64,000 nucleotides of DNA from Tardiphaga sp. vice304 (GTDB lineage: Bacteria > Pseudomonadota > Alphaproteobacteria > Rhizobiales > Xanthobacteraceae): assembly GCF_007018905.1 (NCBI RefSeq), contig NZ_CP041402.1:5692001-5756000 (forward strand), given 5' to 3'. How positions within the stretch are numbered: the first letter of the stretch is position 1; every line of letters starts with the position of its first letter. Below are positions 8,148 through 17,829 of this stretch, in pieces. Position numbers and translations under genes: made by a program. The notes beneath the pieces are model-generated. The model was not told where the DNA came from and ran no database searches. It saw only the letters and a program-made list of their open reading frames with translations.

Positions 8148-9440
8148 TTAAAACCTCACCGTTCCGCCAAGGCTCAAAGCCCAGCCATCGCTAGAAATCA
8201 GCGGGGCACCTGTTCCCGGAAACACAAACCCGCCGATAGCTTTGTCGGGGTTATCATTTTCACGAGTCCAGACGTGCTCGACCTTGCCGCTCAGGGTGAA
8301 GTTGCTGGCCACAACGTAACCACCTTGCACACCAGCGGACCAGCGGGTCTTGGCGGGGATGAAGGAGAAGGTTGTAGGGTCGTAGCCGTTCCTGTCACGG
8401 TAAAGATAGCTGGCCGTCGGGCCTAGCGAAGAACCATTAGTGAATACGTAAGTGGTGTCGCTGTTGATGCGGAAAACATTGCTGGTCGAATTGGCAGGCT
8501 CCAAAACGAATACGCCGCCGGACGCCGTCGAAATACTATCGGAGTGGCTCCAGAAGGCATTCATACTGCTCTTCCATTGATCACTCCAGGCGTAAGACCC
8601 GCCCAACGTCAACAGTTCACGGTCACCCGCTTTATACTGCGCCACGCCGTTGTTCAGGCTTGGGGTTGTGGTCGTGAAAGAGCCAGAGCCTTGCAAGCTC
8701 ACTGCGCCGGACGCATAGCCTAGGGAGAGCGTCACCGTAGCATCATCTCCGGGAGTGATTCTGTCCGTAGTGAAAAACGGATCGAACACACTTTCCTTGT
8801 TGAAATTGCCCCGGGACGTATACCCGCCGCTAATCGATGCCAGCAACTCCGAATTGATCGGAATGTTGACGCCGACGGTCGGTCCGATGTTGAAGCCCTC
8901 ACCATAGCTCGATATGCCAACCAGATCGGGGTCCATGCGGGCATACCGAGAGGCACCGAATAACGCTGAACTGCCCGTCGGCAGGTTCATCAGAAGCGAG
9001 AAATACGGCTGCAAGCCGTTCAGACCGCTATAGGTTACTGTGGTAGATAACTGGGTGTCTGTGGCGGACGAAGCGGTACCTGCCTCGCCTGGAGTCTTCT
9101 GCTGGCCCCACACGTAACCCGAGCGTGCCGTGAGTTCTAGCTTCAGATCAGTACCCATCATGCCGGTCAGTGAGACGGCCGTCGGGATGTAGACCTGTGA
9201 ACCTGATGCTGGCGCACCATAGGGGGCTTGATTGGCCAGCACCGGTGTTCCAAGTGTCCCGGTCCACGAATAATACTGCACCTCGGTGTTGAGTGAAGTC
9301 ACCCAATTCGGTGCGACTTCGGCAACGGCTGTGGGGGCCTTTACCGGGCGGCTGGATAAATCGGCTGCGGAAGCCGATCCTGCGATCCCGATGCCAACAG
9401 CTAAAAATCCAAAAGAAAATCGAACAAAAGGCGTGCGCAT
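8148..9440 (-). CDS. Outer-membrane beta-barrel protein
   Basis: A 430-residue protein with a signal peptide (FGFLAVGIGIAGSASAADL) and many alternating strands with aromatic girdles (SGYVWGQ, TYSGLNGLQPYFSLLMNLPTG, SASYLYRDRNGY-like segments), ending in F as outer-membrane proteins do (LSLGGTVRF). No TonB plug is present. It may be a porin or a MetA/phenol-type channel; the substrate cannot be told. The ATG at 9440 was preferred to a TTG 24 bases upstream. It heads the group of small secreted protein genes. Confidence 0.72.
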   Translation of the reverse strand: MRTPFVRFSFGFLAVGIGIAGSASAADLSSRPVKAPTAVAEVAPNWVTSLNTEVQYYSWTGTLGTPVLANQAPYGAPASGSQVYIPTAVSLTGMMGTDLKLELTARSGYVWGQQKTPGEAGTASSATDTQLSTTVTYSGLNGLQPYFSLLMNLPTGSSALFGASRYARMDPDLVGISSYGEGFNIGPTVGVNIPINSELLASISGGYTSRGNFNKESVFDPFFTTDRITPGDDATVTLSLGYASGAVSLQGSGSFTTTTPSLNNGVAQYKAGDRELLTLGGSYAWSDQWKSSMNAFWSHSDSISTASGGVFVLEPANSTSNVFRINSDTTYVFTNGSSLGPTASYLYRDRNGYDPTTFSFIPAKTRWSAGVQGGYVVASNFTLSGKVEHVWTRENDNPDKAIGGFVFPGTGAPLISSDGWALSLGGTVRF

Positions 9441-9902
9441 AAAGATCAACCCCAGCACTTGCAATAAGGGTGCTCTGCTTCCCGATTCGCAGGGCAGCCG
9501 AAATCAGTCAAAAATGTCCTTATACAAAACATTAATTAGTACTGCCGCCACAAGGGTAATTGCCAAGGAAAAGTTCTTATTTCAGCGACAGATGCGAAAA
9601 TGTCGCAGTCCGCCAGTCTGAGGCACGGTTGGAGATCGCCGAAGATAGCAGATGCTGCGCTTAGGCCTGACCAAGGGTTCTCTGACGACTCGCAGAGATG
9701 TTGCAGTGCGCAAAGGATACTTTGAACCGCCGTCATGACCGTTTGGAGTTGATGTGCGACTTCCTGCGGGCGGGTGACGTGCTGACTGCGGGAGGCGCAG
9801 GCGTGGATTATGGTCCGGCTGATAAGCAGTAGACGGTCTAAGGCGCTCAATGGCAGCATCTTGCGGCAACGGGTACTAGCAGGCTTAAGGTGCCCAAACA
9901 CA
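9441..9902 (-). other. Intergenic, one doubtful ORF
   Basis: About 460 bases between the barrel gene and the terminator at 9903. A minus-strand frame of about 108 codons (9536-9859) has a helical first half (LDRLLLISRTIIHACAS) but no recognised family and no good ribosome site, so it is not called as a gene. Confidence 0.4.
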
Positions 9903-9938
9903 AAGAAAAGCTCCCCGAGAGCAAAGCCACCGGGGAGC
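9903..9938 (-). terminator. Intrinsic terminator after Rep-like gene
   Basis: On the minus strand GCTCCCCG pairs with CGGGGAGC (9910-9938) and is followed by TTTTCTTTG. It lies 22 bases past the stop of the gene ending at 9960. Confidence 0.8.
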
Positions 9939-9959
9939 AGCGAAGATGTTTATGGTCGG

Positions 9960-10940
9960 TCAGTTACCCATGACGATCACACCGGGAGTGATTTGATTTC
10001 GGGGGTTTAATTTCTGTCGGATGGTCGGGCAATGGGTGCCCTGTGGCCATGCAGCGTGTCCAGCCTTCGGATTGTGCTGCTCCCCGCCCCCAAGGCTCTC
10101 CAAGACGACATACGGCCACCGCTGCCAGATGAGGTCCATTGGCGGCAGCATGGTCTTTGTAGGGTCCTTGAGAGCGGCCAGGATCACCTTCCGCTCCTTC
10201 GCCGGGAACTCCTCTAGGACACGTCCGATACCCCTCAGCCGAACACGGTCAAAAAAATACTTTGGACCAATCTGGTCAAGGTACGGTTCAATCGTCGATG
10301 TTGAGACCATATCGATCTTTTCGAATGGGTTGGGGAGCAAGGTTACCCCGCTGCCCGGGCAACCCGGTTTAAGCTGCCGCTCGATGCGGAGGAACGGTCT
10401 CTGACCCTTAGTTTTTTTCGTGTAGCAAGACGACCGGTTAGCCTTAGGGTCTCCAAGGTAGGCGTTCTTGAGGATGCCCTTGCCATCCGTAAAGGCACCG
10501 AATGACTTTTGGCCTTTGCTCCTGATAACAACATCCTCAAGCGTCAATGTGGGGAGGTCCAAGGCCACGTCGATACGGGTGACCTTTCCCGAGGCCACAA
10601 AGTCCCGGAACGGGATATGCGTAATTTCCTCGACGATAGCCTGGACCTCATCGAGACCATCTTGGTCAAGTTTGGATGGGTTGAACTCGATCCGGTAATC
10701 CCGGATGCCGGAAAAACGTGGACCGACCTGAATAAACAGAGTGCCGGAGCCGCCGATCTGGAATGTCGCCTGGAGACGATAACGGTTACTGGACTTCAGT
10801 TTGACCCTATGAGGAGCACTGTCTGCGATAGCTATTAAACGACTACAGGCATCATTGATCTCGTCGGGACCAAAAGCATTAGCCAGTATCGATATCTTGT
10901 CGATTGATAATTTGAACGGACTCGTGGCGTTGGTGGTCAT
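9960..10940 (-). CDS. Replication-initiation-factor-like protein
   Basis: A 326-residue protein with the layout of Rep_trans/rolling-circle initiators of mobile elements: YRIEFNPSK (about residues 80-88), then TRIDVALDLP (about 120-129), the two acidic/hydrophobic strands that carry metal and DNA contacts in that family. The tail is low-complexity and probably disordered. It follows an AlpA-type gene and an unknown gene on the same strand, an order common in integrative mobilizable elements. The catalytic Tyr was not assigned. Moderate confidence in the family, low in activity. Confidence 0.5.
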   Translation of the reverse strand: MTTNATSPFKLSIDKISILANAFGPDEINDACSRLIAIADSAPHRVKLKSSNRYRLQATFQIGGSGTLFIQVGPRFSGIRDYRIEFNPSKLDQDGLDEVQAIVEEITHIPFRDFVASGKVTRIDVALDLPTLTLEDVVIRSKGQKSFGAFTDGKGILKNAYLGDPKANRSSCYTKKTKGQRPFLRIERQLKPGCPGSGVTLLPNPFEKIDMVSTSTIEPYLDQIGPKYFFDRVRLRGIGRVLEEFPAKERKVILAALKDPTKTMLPPMDLIWQRWPYVVLESLGGGEQHNPKAGHAAWPQGTHCPTIRQKLNPRNQITPGVIVMGN

Positions 10941-11045
10941 TGGATTTTCGATTCTGTTGCTATGAAATGGTTGCTGAAAGGGGCTTATAAGAGGGCCTGG
11001 CGAAAGGACGGGCGCTCACAACGCCGGTCCTTCCACGGGTGATTC

Positions 11046-11252
11046 TCAACGGGCTGGTCCGTTGTTAATCAGGTCCCAGATATCGGAGGCTCGCCAGACC
11101 GTGATCCCCGGCCCGAGTTTTTCTGGCTTCGGAAATCGGCCGGATTTTACGCCAGCCCACCACGTGGATTTTGCAACTGGTATAGGACCAGAGGGCGATA
11201 AGATCGACGAAAGGCGAACAAGCCCATGAGTTGGAAAGTCATTAATTTGCAT
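11046..11252 (-). CDS. AlpA-family DNA-binding protein
   Basis: A 68-residue protein. VRLSSILSPSGPIPVAKSTW then SGRFPKPEKLGPGITVWRASDIWDLI (described by its ends) is the winged-helix layout of AlpA/excisionase proteins. The start at 11252 has GGAG six bases upstream; an in-frame ATG four codons earlier lacks one. AlpA proteins switch on integrase or excision genes of islands, so it may control the integrase at 4642, though the distance makes this inference. Confidence 0.8.
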   Translation of the reverse strand: MQINDFPTHGLVRLSSILSPSGPIPVAKSTWWAGVKSGRFPKPEKLGPGITVWRASDIWDLINNGPAR

Positions 11253-11346
11253 TGAGGTCTCCATCGGTTGCTGATGGAGACGTTTTGACGGAAACTTTTC
11301 TGCTAATGGCCGATATCGGGTCGAAAGAACCGAATTCGGGTCGTGA

Positions 11347-12033
11347 TCATTCCGGCAGATCGCCACCAAACTCAATGTACGCCTGCTTTAAATACTTTCT
11401 GATGGTATCGTCGCCGACCCTGAGATTTAGCTCTTCTAGCGTTTTCGCAATGTTGCTGACGGCAGACCCCTGCTTGTTAGGGTCAAACTTATATTTGGTG
11501 ACCGCCACGCCAAGAAGCAGTTTTAAGAAGATATTCCGAAGTTTCGGGTTTTCTAGTTCGTCAGCCTTTTCGCTTATCGGAGTTGCGGCATCGCTCTTTT
11601 CCGGAAGAGTTTCACCACTGTTGGGAGGCTGAGCATCTCTAGAAGTTTTGAGGACGCCGTCCATTGCCTTACGACCGGCGTGCTCAAGTTCAATTTTTAC
11701 TTCGGCGAGCCATGCAGCATAAAGGTACGGTCTAATCGGCGTTAGTAGGTCACCCGCCTCGATGGCTCGGTCTGCCAAATTCTTACGTTTCGTCCATTTA
11801 ATCGAGAAATCATCAGGATTATGTCTATGCCGTTTAAGGTAATTAGACACCCTCACAGGGTTCAAGCCCCAAGACAGGGCAGTAGCTTCATCAACTGTCC
11901 AATAAGGACAGCGCCCCCAGAATTCCATGTCTGCCCCTCGCAACAAAGTATTCGGAGGTGCAATTCGTTTGAGTCTAGGTAAGGTCGGTGGCTTGTCCGA
12001 GGAGATCAGGGGTACGTTGGTAATCCGGGGCAT
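11347..12033 (-). CDS. Conserved-looking island protein, unknown
   Basis: A 228-residue protein. Residues about 37-100 contain FWGRCPYWTVDEATALSWGL, then a linker rich in Pro, Ser and Glu, and a C-terminal domain ending VGDDTIRKYLKQAYIEF. The order (N-terminal domain, disordered linker, small helical C terminus with a DDTIRKYL block) recalls hypothetical proteins of proteobacterial mobile elements, but no function is known to me. It is first in the order followed by AlpA and the Rep-like gene. Confidence 0.6.
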   Translation of the reverse strand: MPRITNVPLISSDKPPTLPRLKRIAPPNTLLRGADMEFWGRCPYWTVDEATALSWGLNPVRVSNYLKRHRHNPDDFSIKWTKRKNLADRAIEAGDLLTPIRPYLYAAWLAEVKIELEHAGRKAMDGVLKTSRDAQPPNSGETLPEKSDAATPISEKADELENPKLRNIFLKLLLGVAVTKYKFDPNKQGSAVSNIAKTLEELNLRVGDDTIRKYLKQAYIEFGGDLPE

Positions 12034-12626
12034 TCCATTTTTTAACCGAACTTAGGGGTTAAATTGGGGGCTAACTTAACCGTCAAAAAGATAACCCAGC
12101 AAAATCAAGGGATTATAATATTTAGTGGCGGAGGGAGAGGAACCGGGGTCGAACCTTCTCCGCGTAGACCAGGGTGCGAGGCGGTAGACCAGCGTTTACA
12201 AGGACCGTCGCTAGTCGACCTGTTTGGCGGTTCCCATCTTGCACCACCTTTTGGAGGTACGGTTCTGATCTGGCGGCCCCGATCGGAGTGCGGCAGATGC
12301 CGCCTCGAGAGCGCGATGGCGGGCACACGCCTTCCGCGGAACGAAAAGTCAAGAGCGTGGTATGCCCAGCTAGGCCGCCCCCCGCTGCGGCCCATGATGG
12401 CCCTGCAAGCGACGTATGCAACGGGCCCAGCTCCCGCCGCTCCGCAGCTGACATTGAGCCGGTACGTCGTCCCGGCTGCCGGTTCCAGGATGAAGGCGCT
12501 TGTCATGAGCGCCTATGCTCCACGGCCGGCATTCGTATGCACTACTGTGGGGAGCAATTCGACAACGACGGTACGCTCTCCAGCGCCCTGCGATGGTCTG
12601 ATGGCCGCCGTCCAGCATGAAATACG
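12034..12626 (+). other. Non-coding stretch with integrase-start and tRNA-like remnants
   Basis: At 12049-12076 two G-tracts (aggggttaaattgggggct) echo the sequence before the integrase start at 4642, and the next codons read NLTVKKI, like an integrase N terminus cut short. At 12125-12153 a minus-strand sequence resembles a degenerate tRNA-Ser 3' end (tggcggagggagagg, then ggtcgaacc). It may be a scar of an earlier integration. The rest shows nothing. Confidence 0.35.
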
Positions 12627-13460
12627 CTACTTCCCTTGCACGGGCGACTTCATTTCTTCCTCTGCACGACGAACGTGCGCTGCAATGCGGCCGGCGATCT
12701 CAACGGCGTGCGTTACGATCACAAAATGCGTGGCGCCATCGATCGTGGCCAGAGTGGCGTTGCTCGTGAGTTCACAAACCAACGCGTTCGCGCGCTGCAC
12801 GGCTTGAGGACTTGCCCCACCCCGAACGACGAGAAGCGGAATCTTGATCCTGTCGAGCAAAGCCGCCGACATCGGGAAGCCATATGCATCGGCCCAATCG
12901 AGAATATTGACCGGCGTTGTTTCCACGGCATAGGCGCGCAAGCGCGGCGGCCATGAGGCAAAGGTGCCGGCTCCCCCGTAAAAGTCGATCATCGCGGCGA
13001 TTGCTTCGACATTTCCGCCCGCGAAGTCGGCCAAATACGCGTCCGTCATCCGATTGAACGCGCAATAATGCTGGTGCTCTTTTCCCTCTCGCAAAACGCC
13101 GACAGCCGGCGCCTCGATAACCACGAGGCTTGCGAGAGATACCCGGTTGCGGAGCGCTACAGCCAGCGCGACGAGGCCACCAAAGGAATGGCCGACAAGA
13201 TGAACGCGGCCGCCGGCCCGGCGGATAACCGATTCCATCGCTTCGGCGTTGCGTGAAATCGAGGGATCGCCTGGGTTGCGTCGTTCGCCAGTTCCACCAT
13301 AACCTAGCAGACTCGTGGTGACGCTTCGAAACTCGTTGCCCCACGCGGCGATGACCGGCCGCCACGCCGCGCCGGTGCTGCATGATCCCGGCAACAGCAC
13401 CACGGCCGGGCCAGATCCGCATTCATCGTAGTCGATGCAGCCCTGCGCTTCGTTTATCAT
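12627..13460 (-). CDS. Alpha/beta hydrolase
   Basis: A 277-residue single-domain hydrolase. The nucleophile elbow GHSFGG follows VHLV at about residues 91-97; the acid is likely the Asp or Glu after the LLVVRGG strand and the His lies in ATHFVI. An oxyanion-hole LPGSCSTG is near the N terminus (about residues 23-30). No signal peptide, so cytoplasmic. It starts 29 bases after the mddA stop, in the same direction, so both are probably one operon. Substrate unknown. Confidence 0.85.
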   Translation of the reverse strand: MINEAQGCIDYDECGSGPAVVLLPGSCSTGAAWRPVIAAWGNEFRSVTTSLLGYGGTGERRNPGDPSISRNAEAMESVIRRAGGRVHLVGHSFGGLVALAVALRNRVSLASLVVIEAPAVGVLREGKEHQHYCAFNRMTDAYLADFAGGNVEAIAAMIDFYGGAGTFASWPPRLRAYAVETTPVNILDWADAYGFPMSAALLDRIKIPLLVVRGGASPQAVQRANALVCELTSNATLATIDGATHFVIVTHAVEIAGRIAAHVRRAEEEMKSPVQGK

Positions 13461-13489
13461 TGCAAACGGTCCTTTACGCCGGTGTTTAT

Positions 13490-14269
13490 CTATCGAACAG
13501 ACTTGCGCCAGGGCAGCAGCATCGAAACACGGTCCTTATAGCGGTGATAGTCCTCGCCGAAGAGATCGACCAGATCACGTTCCTCCAGCAGGATGCCGAC
13601 GAAGATGTAGGCCGTGGTCACAGCCGCGAACAGAAGATGCCCGATTGTCATCGTGGCGGTGGCCCAAAATGCGATTATGAAACCAAGGTAGATCGGGTGC
13701 CGCACGAACTCGTAGTAAAGCGGAGTGCGGAAGCGCGGCGTTGGCATCGGGTGGCCGGTCAGGTTATTTGCGACCTGATGCAGCCCGAACAATTCGAAGT
13801 GGTTGATCAAGAACGTGCTCGTCAATACGATCAGCCAGCCGATTAATGACAGGCCCAGGAGAGCCATGGCGATCACCGGATTGGTGATTTCCCAAACCAC
13901 GGCAGGGATCGGATGCCACTGCCAGAATAGCAGGACAAGCGCGAGGCTGGCCAACAACACGTACGTGCTGCGCTCGACCGGCTTCGGCACGAATTGGGTC
14001 CACCACTGCTTGAATTGCCTGCGCGCCATGACGCTGTGCTGAATGGCGAAAACCGACATCAGGACAAGATCGACGATGATCGCCTCCGGCATCGGCCCGA
14101 CCGCTCCAGAATCGATGGTCTTGGGTACCATCAGGCCTGATACGAAGCCGATGGCATAGAGGAATGTCACAAAGAATATGGCGTAGGATGCAAATCCGTA
14201 GACGAAGGCAAGAAATCTGCCGACTGGACTGCCCTTCGTTTCCTCGCCTATGGCCTGGATTTGGGTCAT
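13490..14269 (-). CDS. mddA: Methanethiol S-methyltransferase (MddA-like membrane protein)
   Basis: A 259-residue integral membrane protein with about six hydrophobic helices and the C-terminal NnrU/ICMT-like block ([18 protein letters not shown], then [15 protein letters not shown] and YRV-type end). This fits MddA, which methylates methanethiol to dimethyl sulphide with S-adenosylmethionine and is known from Bradyrhizobium. The ATG at 14269 is set by GGAGAGAG six bases upstream; an ORF extension to 14464 is not supported. The close family of NnrU and isoprenylcysteine methyltransferases is the main alternative. Confidence 0.75.
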   Translation of the reverse strand: MTQIQAIGEETKGSPVGRFLAFVYGFASYAIFFVTFLYAIGFVSGLMVPKTIDSGAVGPMPEAIIVDLVLMSVFAIQHSVMARRQFKQWWTQFVPKPVERSTYVLLASLALVLLFWQWHPIPAVVWEITNPVIAMALLGLSLIGWLIVLTSTFLINHFELFGLHQVANNLTGHPMPTPRFRTPLYYEFVRHPIYLGFIIAFWATATMTIGHLLFAAVTTAYIFVGILLEERDLVDLFGEDYHRYKDRVSMLLPWRKSVR

Positions 14270-14410
14270 GATCTCTCTCCTCGGTCGGGATGCATCGGAA
14301 GTCACGAAGATGCAGGGACCTGAGATCAAAAGGCTTTGCCCGGAGCCCGATTTTTGCTTGAGATGAGCTTGATTATTTCTTGAGACGCGCTCGGGTCGGG
14401 AGCATCGCCA

Positions 14411-15985
14411 TTGCAATTTATCTTTGCTAATCATAGGCTTGATACCGAACGGCGCGAGTTGCATCGGGGTTCGGAGCGCATCGCGGTCGAGCCGCAGGTG
14501 TTTGATCTGCTGATCTATCTCTTGCGGAACCGCGATCGTGTCGTCAGCAAGGATGATCTGTTCGCTTCGGTCTGGGGCGGGCGGGTGGTGTCGGAGTCGA
14601 CGATCACCAGCCGGATCAACGCCGCGCGCAAGGCACTCGGCGATAGCGGCGAAGACCAGAAATTGATACGCACCGTTGCTCGCAAGGGCGTGCGTTTTGT
14701 CGGTATTGTCGATACCAGGTCAAACGGCGCCGAGCCGACTTACGCCGCAGCAACTCCGGATGAAATCCCCGAGCAGCCGCGCCCGGCGATGCCGCTGCCT
14801 GATCGGCCCGCCATCGCCGTGCTGCCTTTCGCCAACATGAGCGGTGATCCCGAGCAGGAGTATTTTTCCGACGGCATCAGTGAGGATATTATCACTGCGC
14901 TGTCGAAGTTGCGGTGGTTCTTCGTGATCGCGCGCAACTCGTCGTTTACCTACAAAGGCAAAGCCGTTCACATGAAGCAGGTCGCCGAGGAACTCGGCGT
15001 CGGCTACGTCGTCGAGGGCAGCGTCCGCAAGGGCGGCGACCGCGTGCGCATAACGGTGCAGCTCAACGATGTTGCAACCGGAAGTCATCTCTGGGCGGAA
15101 AAGTACGACCGCAACATTGCAGACGTTTTCGCGGTGCAGGATGAAATTACCGAGGCCATTGTCGCCGCGATCGAACCGCAACTCTATGCCGCGGAGAATT
15201 TTCATGCCCAGCGCAAACCGCCGGACAGCATGGATGCGTGGGATCTGGTGATGCGGGCATTGTCGCATTACTGGCGGGTGACGCGACAGGATAATGTTGT
15301 CGCTCAGGCGCTGCTCGAGAAGGCGATCACTATCGATCCGAACTACGGACAGGCGCTTGGCGTGCTCGCCACGAGCTATACTTTCAGCGCGCATATGGGC
15401 TGGGCGGACATGGCAACTATTGTGCCAATCGCCGAACGGGCGGCGCTGGCGTCGATCCAGGCCGACAGTGAGGACCCTTGGGCGCATCACGCTCTTGGCA
15501 GCGTGTCGTTGTTCAAGCGGCGCTTCGAAGATTCGCTGGCTGCGTTCGAGTCGGCGTTGAGTCTCAATCCAAATTTCTCGCTTGCCCAGGGTTATTACGG
15601 CCTGGCCCTGTCGTACTGCGGTCGCTGGCAGGAGGCCTGTGTGGCGGCGCAACGAGCGCTGCGATTGAGCCCTCGCGATCCCTTCTCGGCAATTTTTTGC
15701 GGTATCGCCGCCTACTCCAACTTCGTCGGGCGCAACTATGACGAAGCAATACGGCTCGCAAGCGAGGGCATCCGACAACGCGGCGACTTTGTTGGTGGTC
15801 ATCGGGTATTGACTGCAGCTGCCGGCATGGCTGGCCGCGACGATTTGGCCAAAGCCGCATTGCTCGAGCTTGAACGGGCGCAGCCTAATATTTCGCTTGG
15901 CTGGCTCGCCAGCCATATGCCGATCCGATACGACGCTGATCGCGAACATTATTTGGATGGATTCCGTCGTGCGGGTTTAAAATAG
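14411..15985 (+). CDS. Winged-helix/TolB-like/TPR regulator
   Basis: A 524-residue protein. Residues ~1-95 are an OmpR-type winged helix ([35 protein letters not shown]). Residues ~130-255 form the TolB/FlgO-like domain found in CadC-like and adenylate-cyclase-like proteins ([27 protein letters not shown]). The C-terminal half is TPR repeats ([25 protein letters not shown] region). There is no transmembrane segment, so it is cytoplasmic. The TTG start has GGGAGC seven bases upstream. It is divergent from mddA with a 141-base spacer, so it may regulate the mddA-hydrolase unit; that is inference. Confidence 0.82.
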   Translation: MQFIFANHRLDTERRELHRGSERIAVEPQVFDLLIYLLRNRDRVVSKDDLFASVWGGRVVSESTITSRINAARKALGDSGEDQKLIRTVARKGVRFVGIVDTRSNGAEPTYAAATPDEIPEQPRPAMPLPDRPAIAVLPFANMSGDPEQEYFSDGISEDIITALSKLRWFFVIARNSSFTYKGKAVHMKQVAEELGVGYVVEGSVRKGGDRVRITVQLNDVATGSHLWAEKYDRNIADVFAVQDEITEAIVAAIEPQLYAAENFHAQRKPPDSMDAWDLVMRALSHYWRVTRQDNVVAQALLEKAITIDPNYGQALGVLATSYTFSAHMGWADMATIVPIAERAALASIQADSEDPWAHHALGSVSLFKRRFEDSLAAFESALSLNPNFSLAQGYYGLALSYCGRWQEACVAAQRALRLSPRDPFSAIFCGIAAYSNFVGRNYDEAIRLASEGIRQRGDFVGGHRVLTAAAGMAGRDDLAKAALLELERAQPNISLGWLASHMPIRYDADREHYLDGFRRAGLK

Positions 15986-16379
15986 TTGCGATTGGATGTT
16001 AATCGGCGTGAGGCTCGTTTCAGATTAAACTCGGAGTCAGACCGCCCGGATTCAGGGTCTGCTTTACCCCGCGAACGGACATCGCCAGACCGTCCACCAG
16101 GGTATCCTTACTCGCAACGGCATCTCATAGCGCCACATAGCTTGTAGCTCGCACCACTTTGGCACTTTAGGCTTGGTGCCTGTGAATAGGCACGCCATTT
16201 CACCCCCGATCGGCTTCCAAAGTTGACCCCACCTTTGCCGCTCGATGGCCCTGACACAGCGATGAAAATCAGCCGTGGCGTATCCCAGCATGAAATTCGA
16301 ACTATGAAGCGTTCAGCTAAGGCCCGCGAGGTCGATCGGCATATCATTGCGGGCGTTTTTCAGACTGACGGTTGGACCG
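15986..16379 (+). other. Intergenic, nothing recognised
   Basis: Short minus-strand frames at 16064-16347 show no family and overlap each other. Probably decayed coding DNA. Confidence 0.4.
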
Positions 16380-16505
16380 CACCAACTCGACGGCGTCGAT
16401 ATGTGGCGCCTTGTTGAACGCGGCCTTGTCCGCGAGATGACTGTGCTGTGGCGCCCACTTTCGGCCGCCGTGGCGGTCAAGAAAGCGTTGACGAAGGCCG
16501 CCTAA
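16380..16505 (+). pseudogene. C-terminal fragment, SnoaL/NTF2-like
   Basis: An open frame to a TAA at 16503 reads DGVDMWRLVERGLVREM then TVLWRPLSAAVAV, which resembles the last strand and tail of SnoaL/NTF2-like proteins (D-x-W-R-x-x-D/E-G-x-I-x-E-x-x-V-L). No upstream part of such a gene is present in any frame. Fragment only. Confidence 0.4.
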
Positions 16506-16817
16506 GCGAGCGAGGCCTCTGCAACTTGATCGCCCGACGTCATCCTTCCGCGAGGGGGTGCTTAGCGCCGGGCGCAGCAGGAGCGCTGCTCCTCGCGATC
16601 GCTGCGTAATCTTCCTGCCTAGAGGGTGTGCGCGATCCGCTGCTTTTTCCTTGTGCGCTCTGACTCGGTTAGCGCGCCAGAACATTTCGGCCCAGGCCGG
16701 ACTGCTTAATGGGCGAGAATATGCCCGGTAGCGTGCGGCGCTGTGCGCGCTGACACCTGCCGCGAAAACGCGGGGTCCGTAGTAAGCCTTGTTTACATGC
16801 ACGTCCTTAATGGGCGA

Positions 16818-16856
16818 TTCGCCAATGAGATGTTATGGAATAAGTCGGCAGGCGAA
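16818..16856 (+). other. Candidate left attachment site of nested recombinase element
   Basis: The core ATGTTATGGAA (16830-16840) repeats the one after both recombinase cassettes, in the same orientation. Here it is flanked by the inverted words TTCGCC (16818) and GGCGAA (16851), nearly symmetric about the core, as in serine-recombinase sites. Reading through, the left flank gives RFANEMLWN; joined to the right flank of 32918 the frame continues AYWKISSKRV. Confidence 0.5.
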
Positions 16857-16935
16857 ACCTTGGTCACAACCTAGTCCCGTGACAGGCCAGACGCGTTGAC
16901 ATCCTCGATCGTCCGGATCGCCTTGCCCGCTGCTC

Positions 16936-17200
16936 CTAATTCCGATCCGGCGAAACCGAGTTGATAACTGTGGCGCGCTGCTGTTTCCACATTCCGTATG
17001 GTGCAAGAATGTAGCCGCCAATCGCCCAGCCAAACATCCACGAGAATGCAAGCCAATCCGGCAACTGAACGAGGGTTCGTGCTCCAGCCGGAACGAACAT
17101 GCCACCACCCACAGCAACGCAAACCCCAACGCCTTCATCCAGCCATACTTCCGGAGATGGGCCAGGTAGGCTCGCAGATAGTCGCGAAATTTCCACGTTC
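16936..17200 (-). pseudogene. Frameshifted small membrane protein
   Basis: On the minus strand one frame reads WKFRDYLRAYLAHLRKYGW then MKALGFALLWVV, after which the sense continues one frame over as GGMFVPAGARTLVQLP and WLAFSWMFGWAIGGYI. Both parts are hydrophobic with matching composition, so this is one gene broken by a frameshift near 17105. The protein is unknown. Confidence 0.55.
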
Positions 17201-17487
17201 TTCCACCTTAGCATGCTCGCAAACTGCCGTCACGAGCAACGAACTTTTGCCAATACAAGGGACGATGACGCTTTACCGGCGAAGCCCGCCTGGTCGGCCC
17301 CCCAACTCGCTTGCTCGGCGAGCTTTACGGGGCGTAGCAGTCCAGCCAGTTGACGTCCTGCGCCGGTCATTATCTCGCGCTTGCCGTGGGCAGCCCGCGG
17401 TGCCAAGACCGGCGGGCGTAGTAATGGGAACTCAAAGTACCCGAACGGAGTCGGCCGGCTTAAAATCTGACACCGCAAATCAGATAG

Positions 17488-17799
17488 TTCGAGGCGACGG
17501 CCAACCTGGACAGATTATGCCGCGTCACCCAGACGATCTATCGGGTGATACAGGAAGGCATTACCAACGTCTTGAAGCACGCTGGTGCCAGCGAGATGAA
17601 AGTGAAAGCAGCGCTGCACAACGGCTCGGTTGTTGTAGAAGTCTGGGATAACGGAATCGGCTGGTCGGCAGAACTCGTGTTCGGACGAGGCCTAACAGGC
17701 ATGCGGGAGTGCTTGCAGGCGTTGGCGGGGAGCTTCGAACTGTCGCGGCGCGATGGCTGGACGTCGATCTGCTTCCGGCTTCCGGCTTCCGGCGTTTAA
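17488..17799 (+). pseudogene. Truncated sensor histidine kinase (HATPase only)
   Basis: An open frame from an in-frame stop at 17485 reads TQTIYRVIQEGITNVLKHAG, then VVVEVWDNGIGW and GRGLTGMRECLQALAG: the end of the dimerisation helix plus the N, G1 and G2 boxes of a NarL-type sensor kinase ATPase domain. Everything upstream (sensor, most of HisKA_3) is missing. Only a GTG inside the N box could start translation. A remnant. Confidence 0.75.
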
Positions 17800-17829
17800 G
17801 CAGCCTAGATGTTCTCCGTTGGCACAATC

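Noticed and set aside
12125..12210. A functional tRNA gene on the minus strand
   Set aside because: Only the 3' end resembles a tRNA; anticodon and D arms do not fold.
16064..16347. Two short minus-strand ORFs
   Set aside because: They overlap in different frames, lack ribosome sites and show no family.
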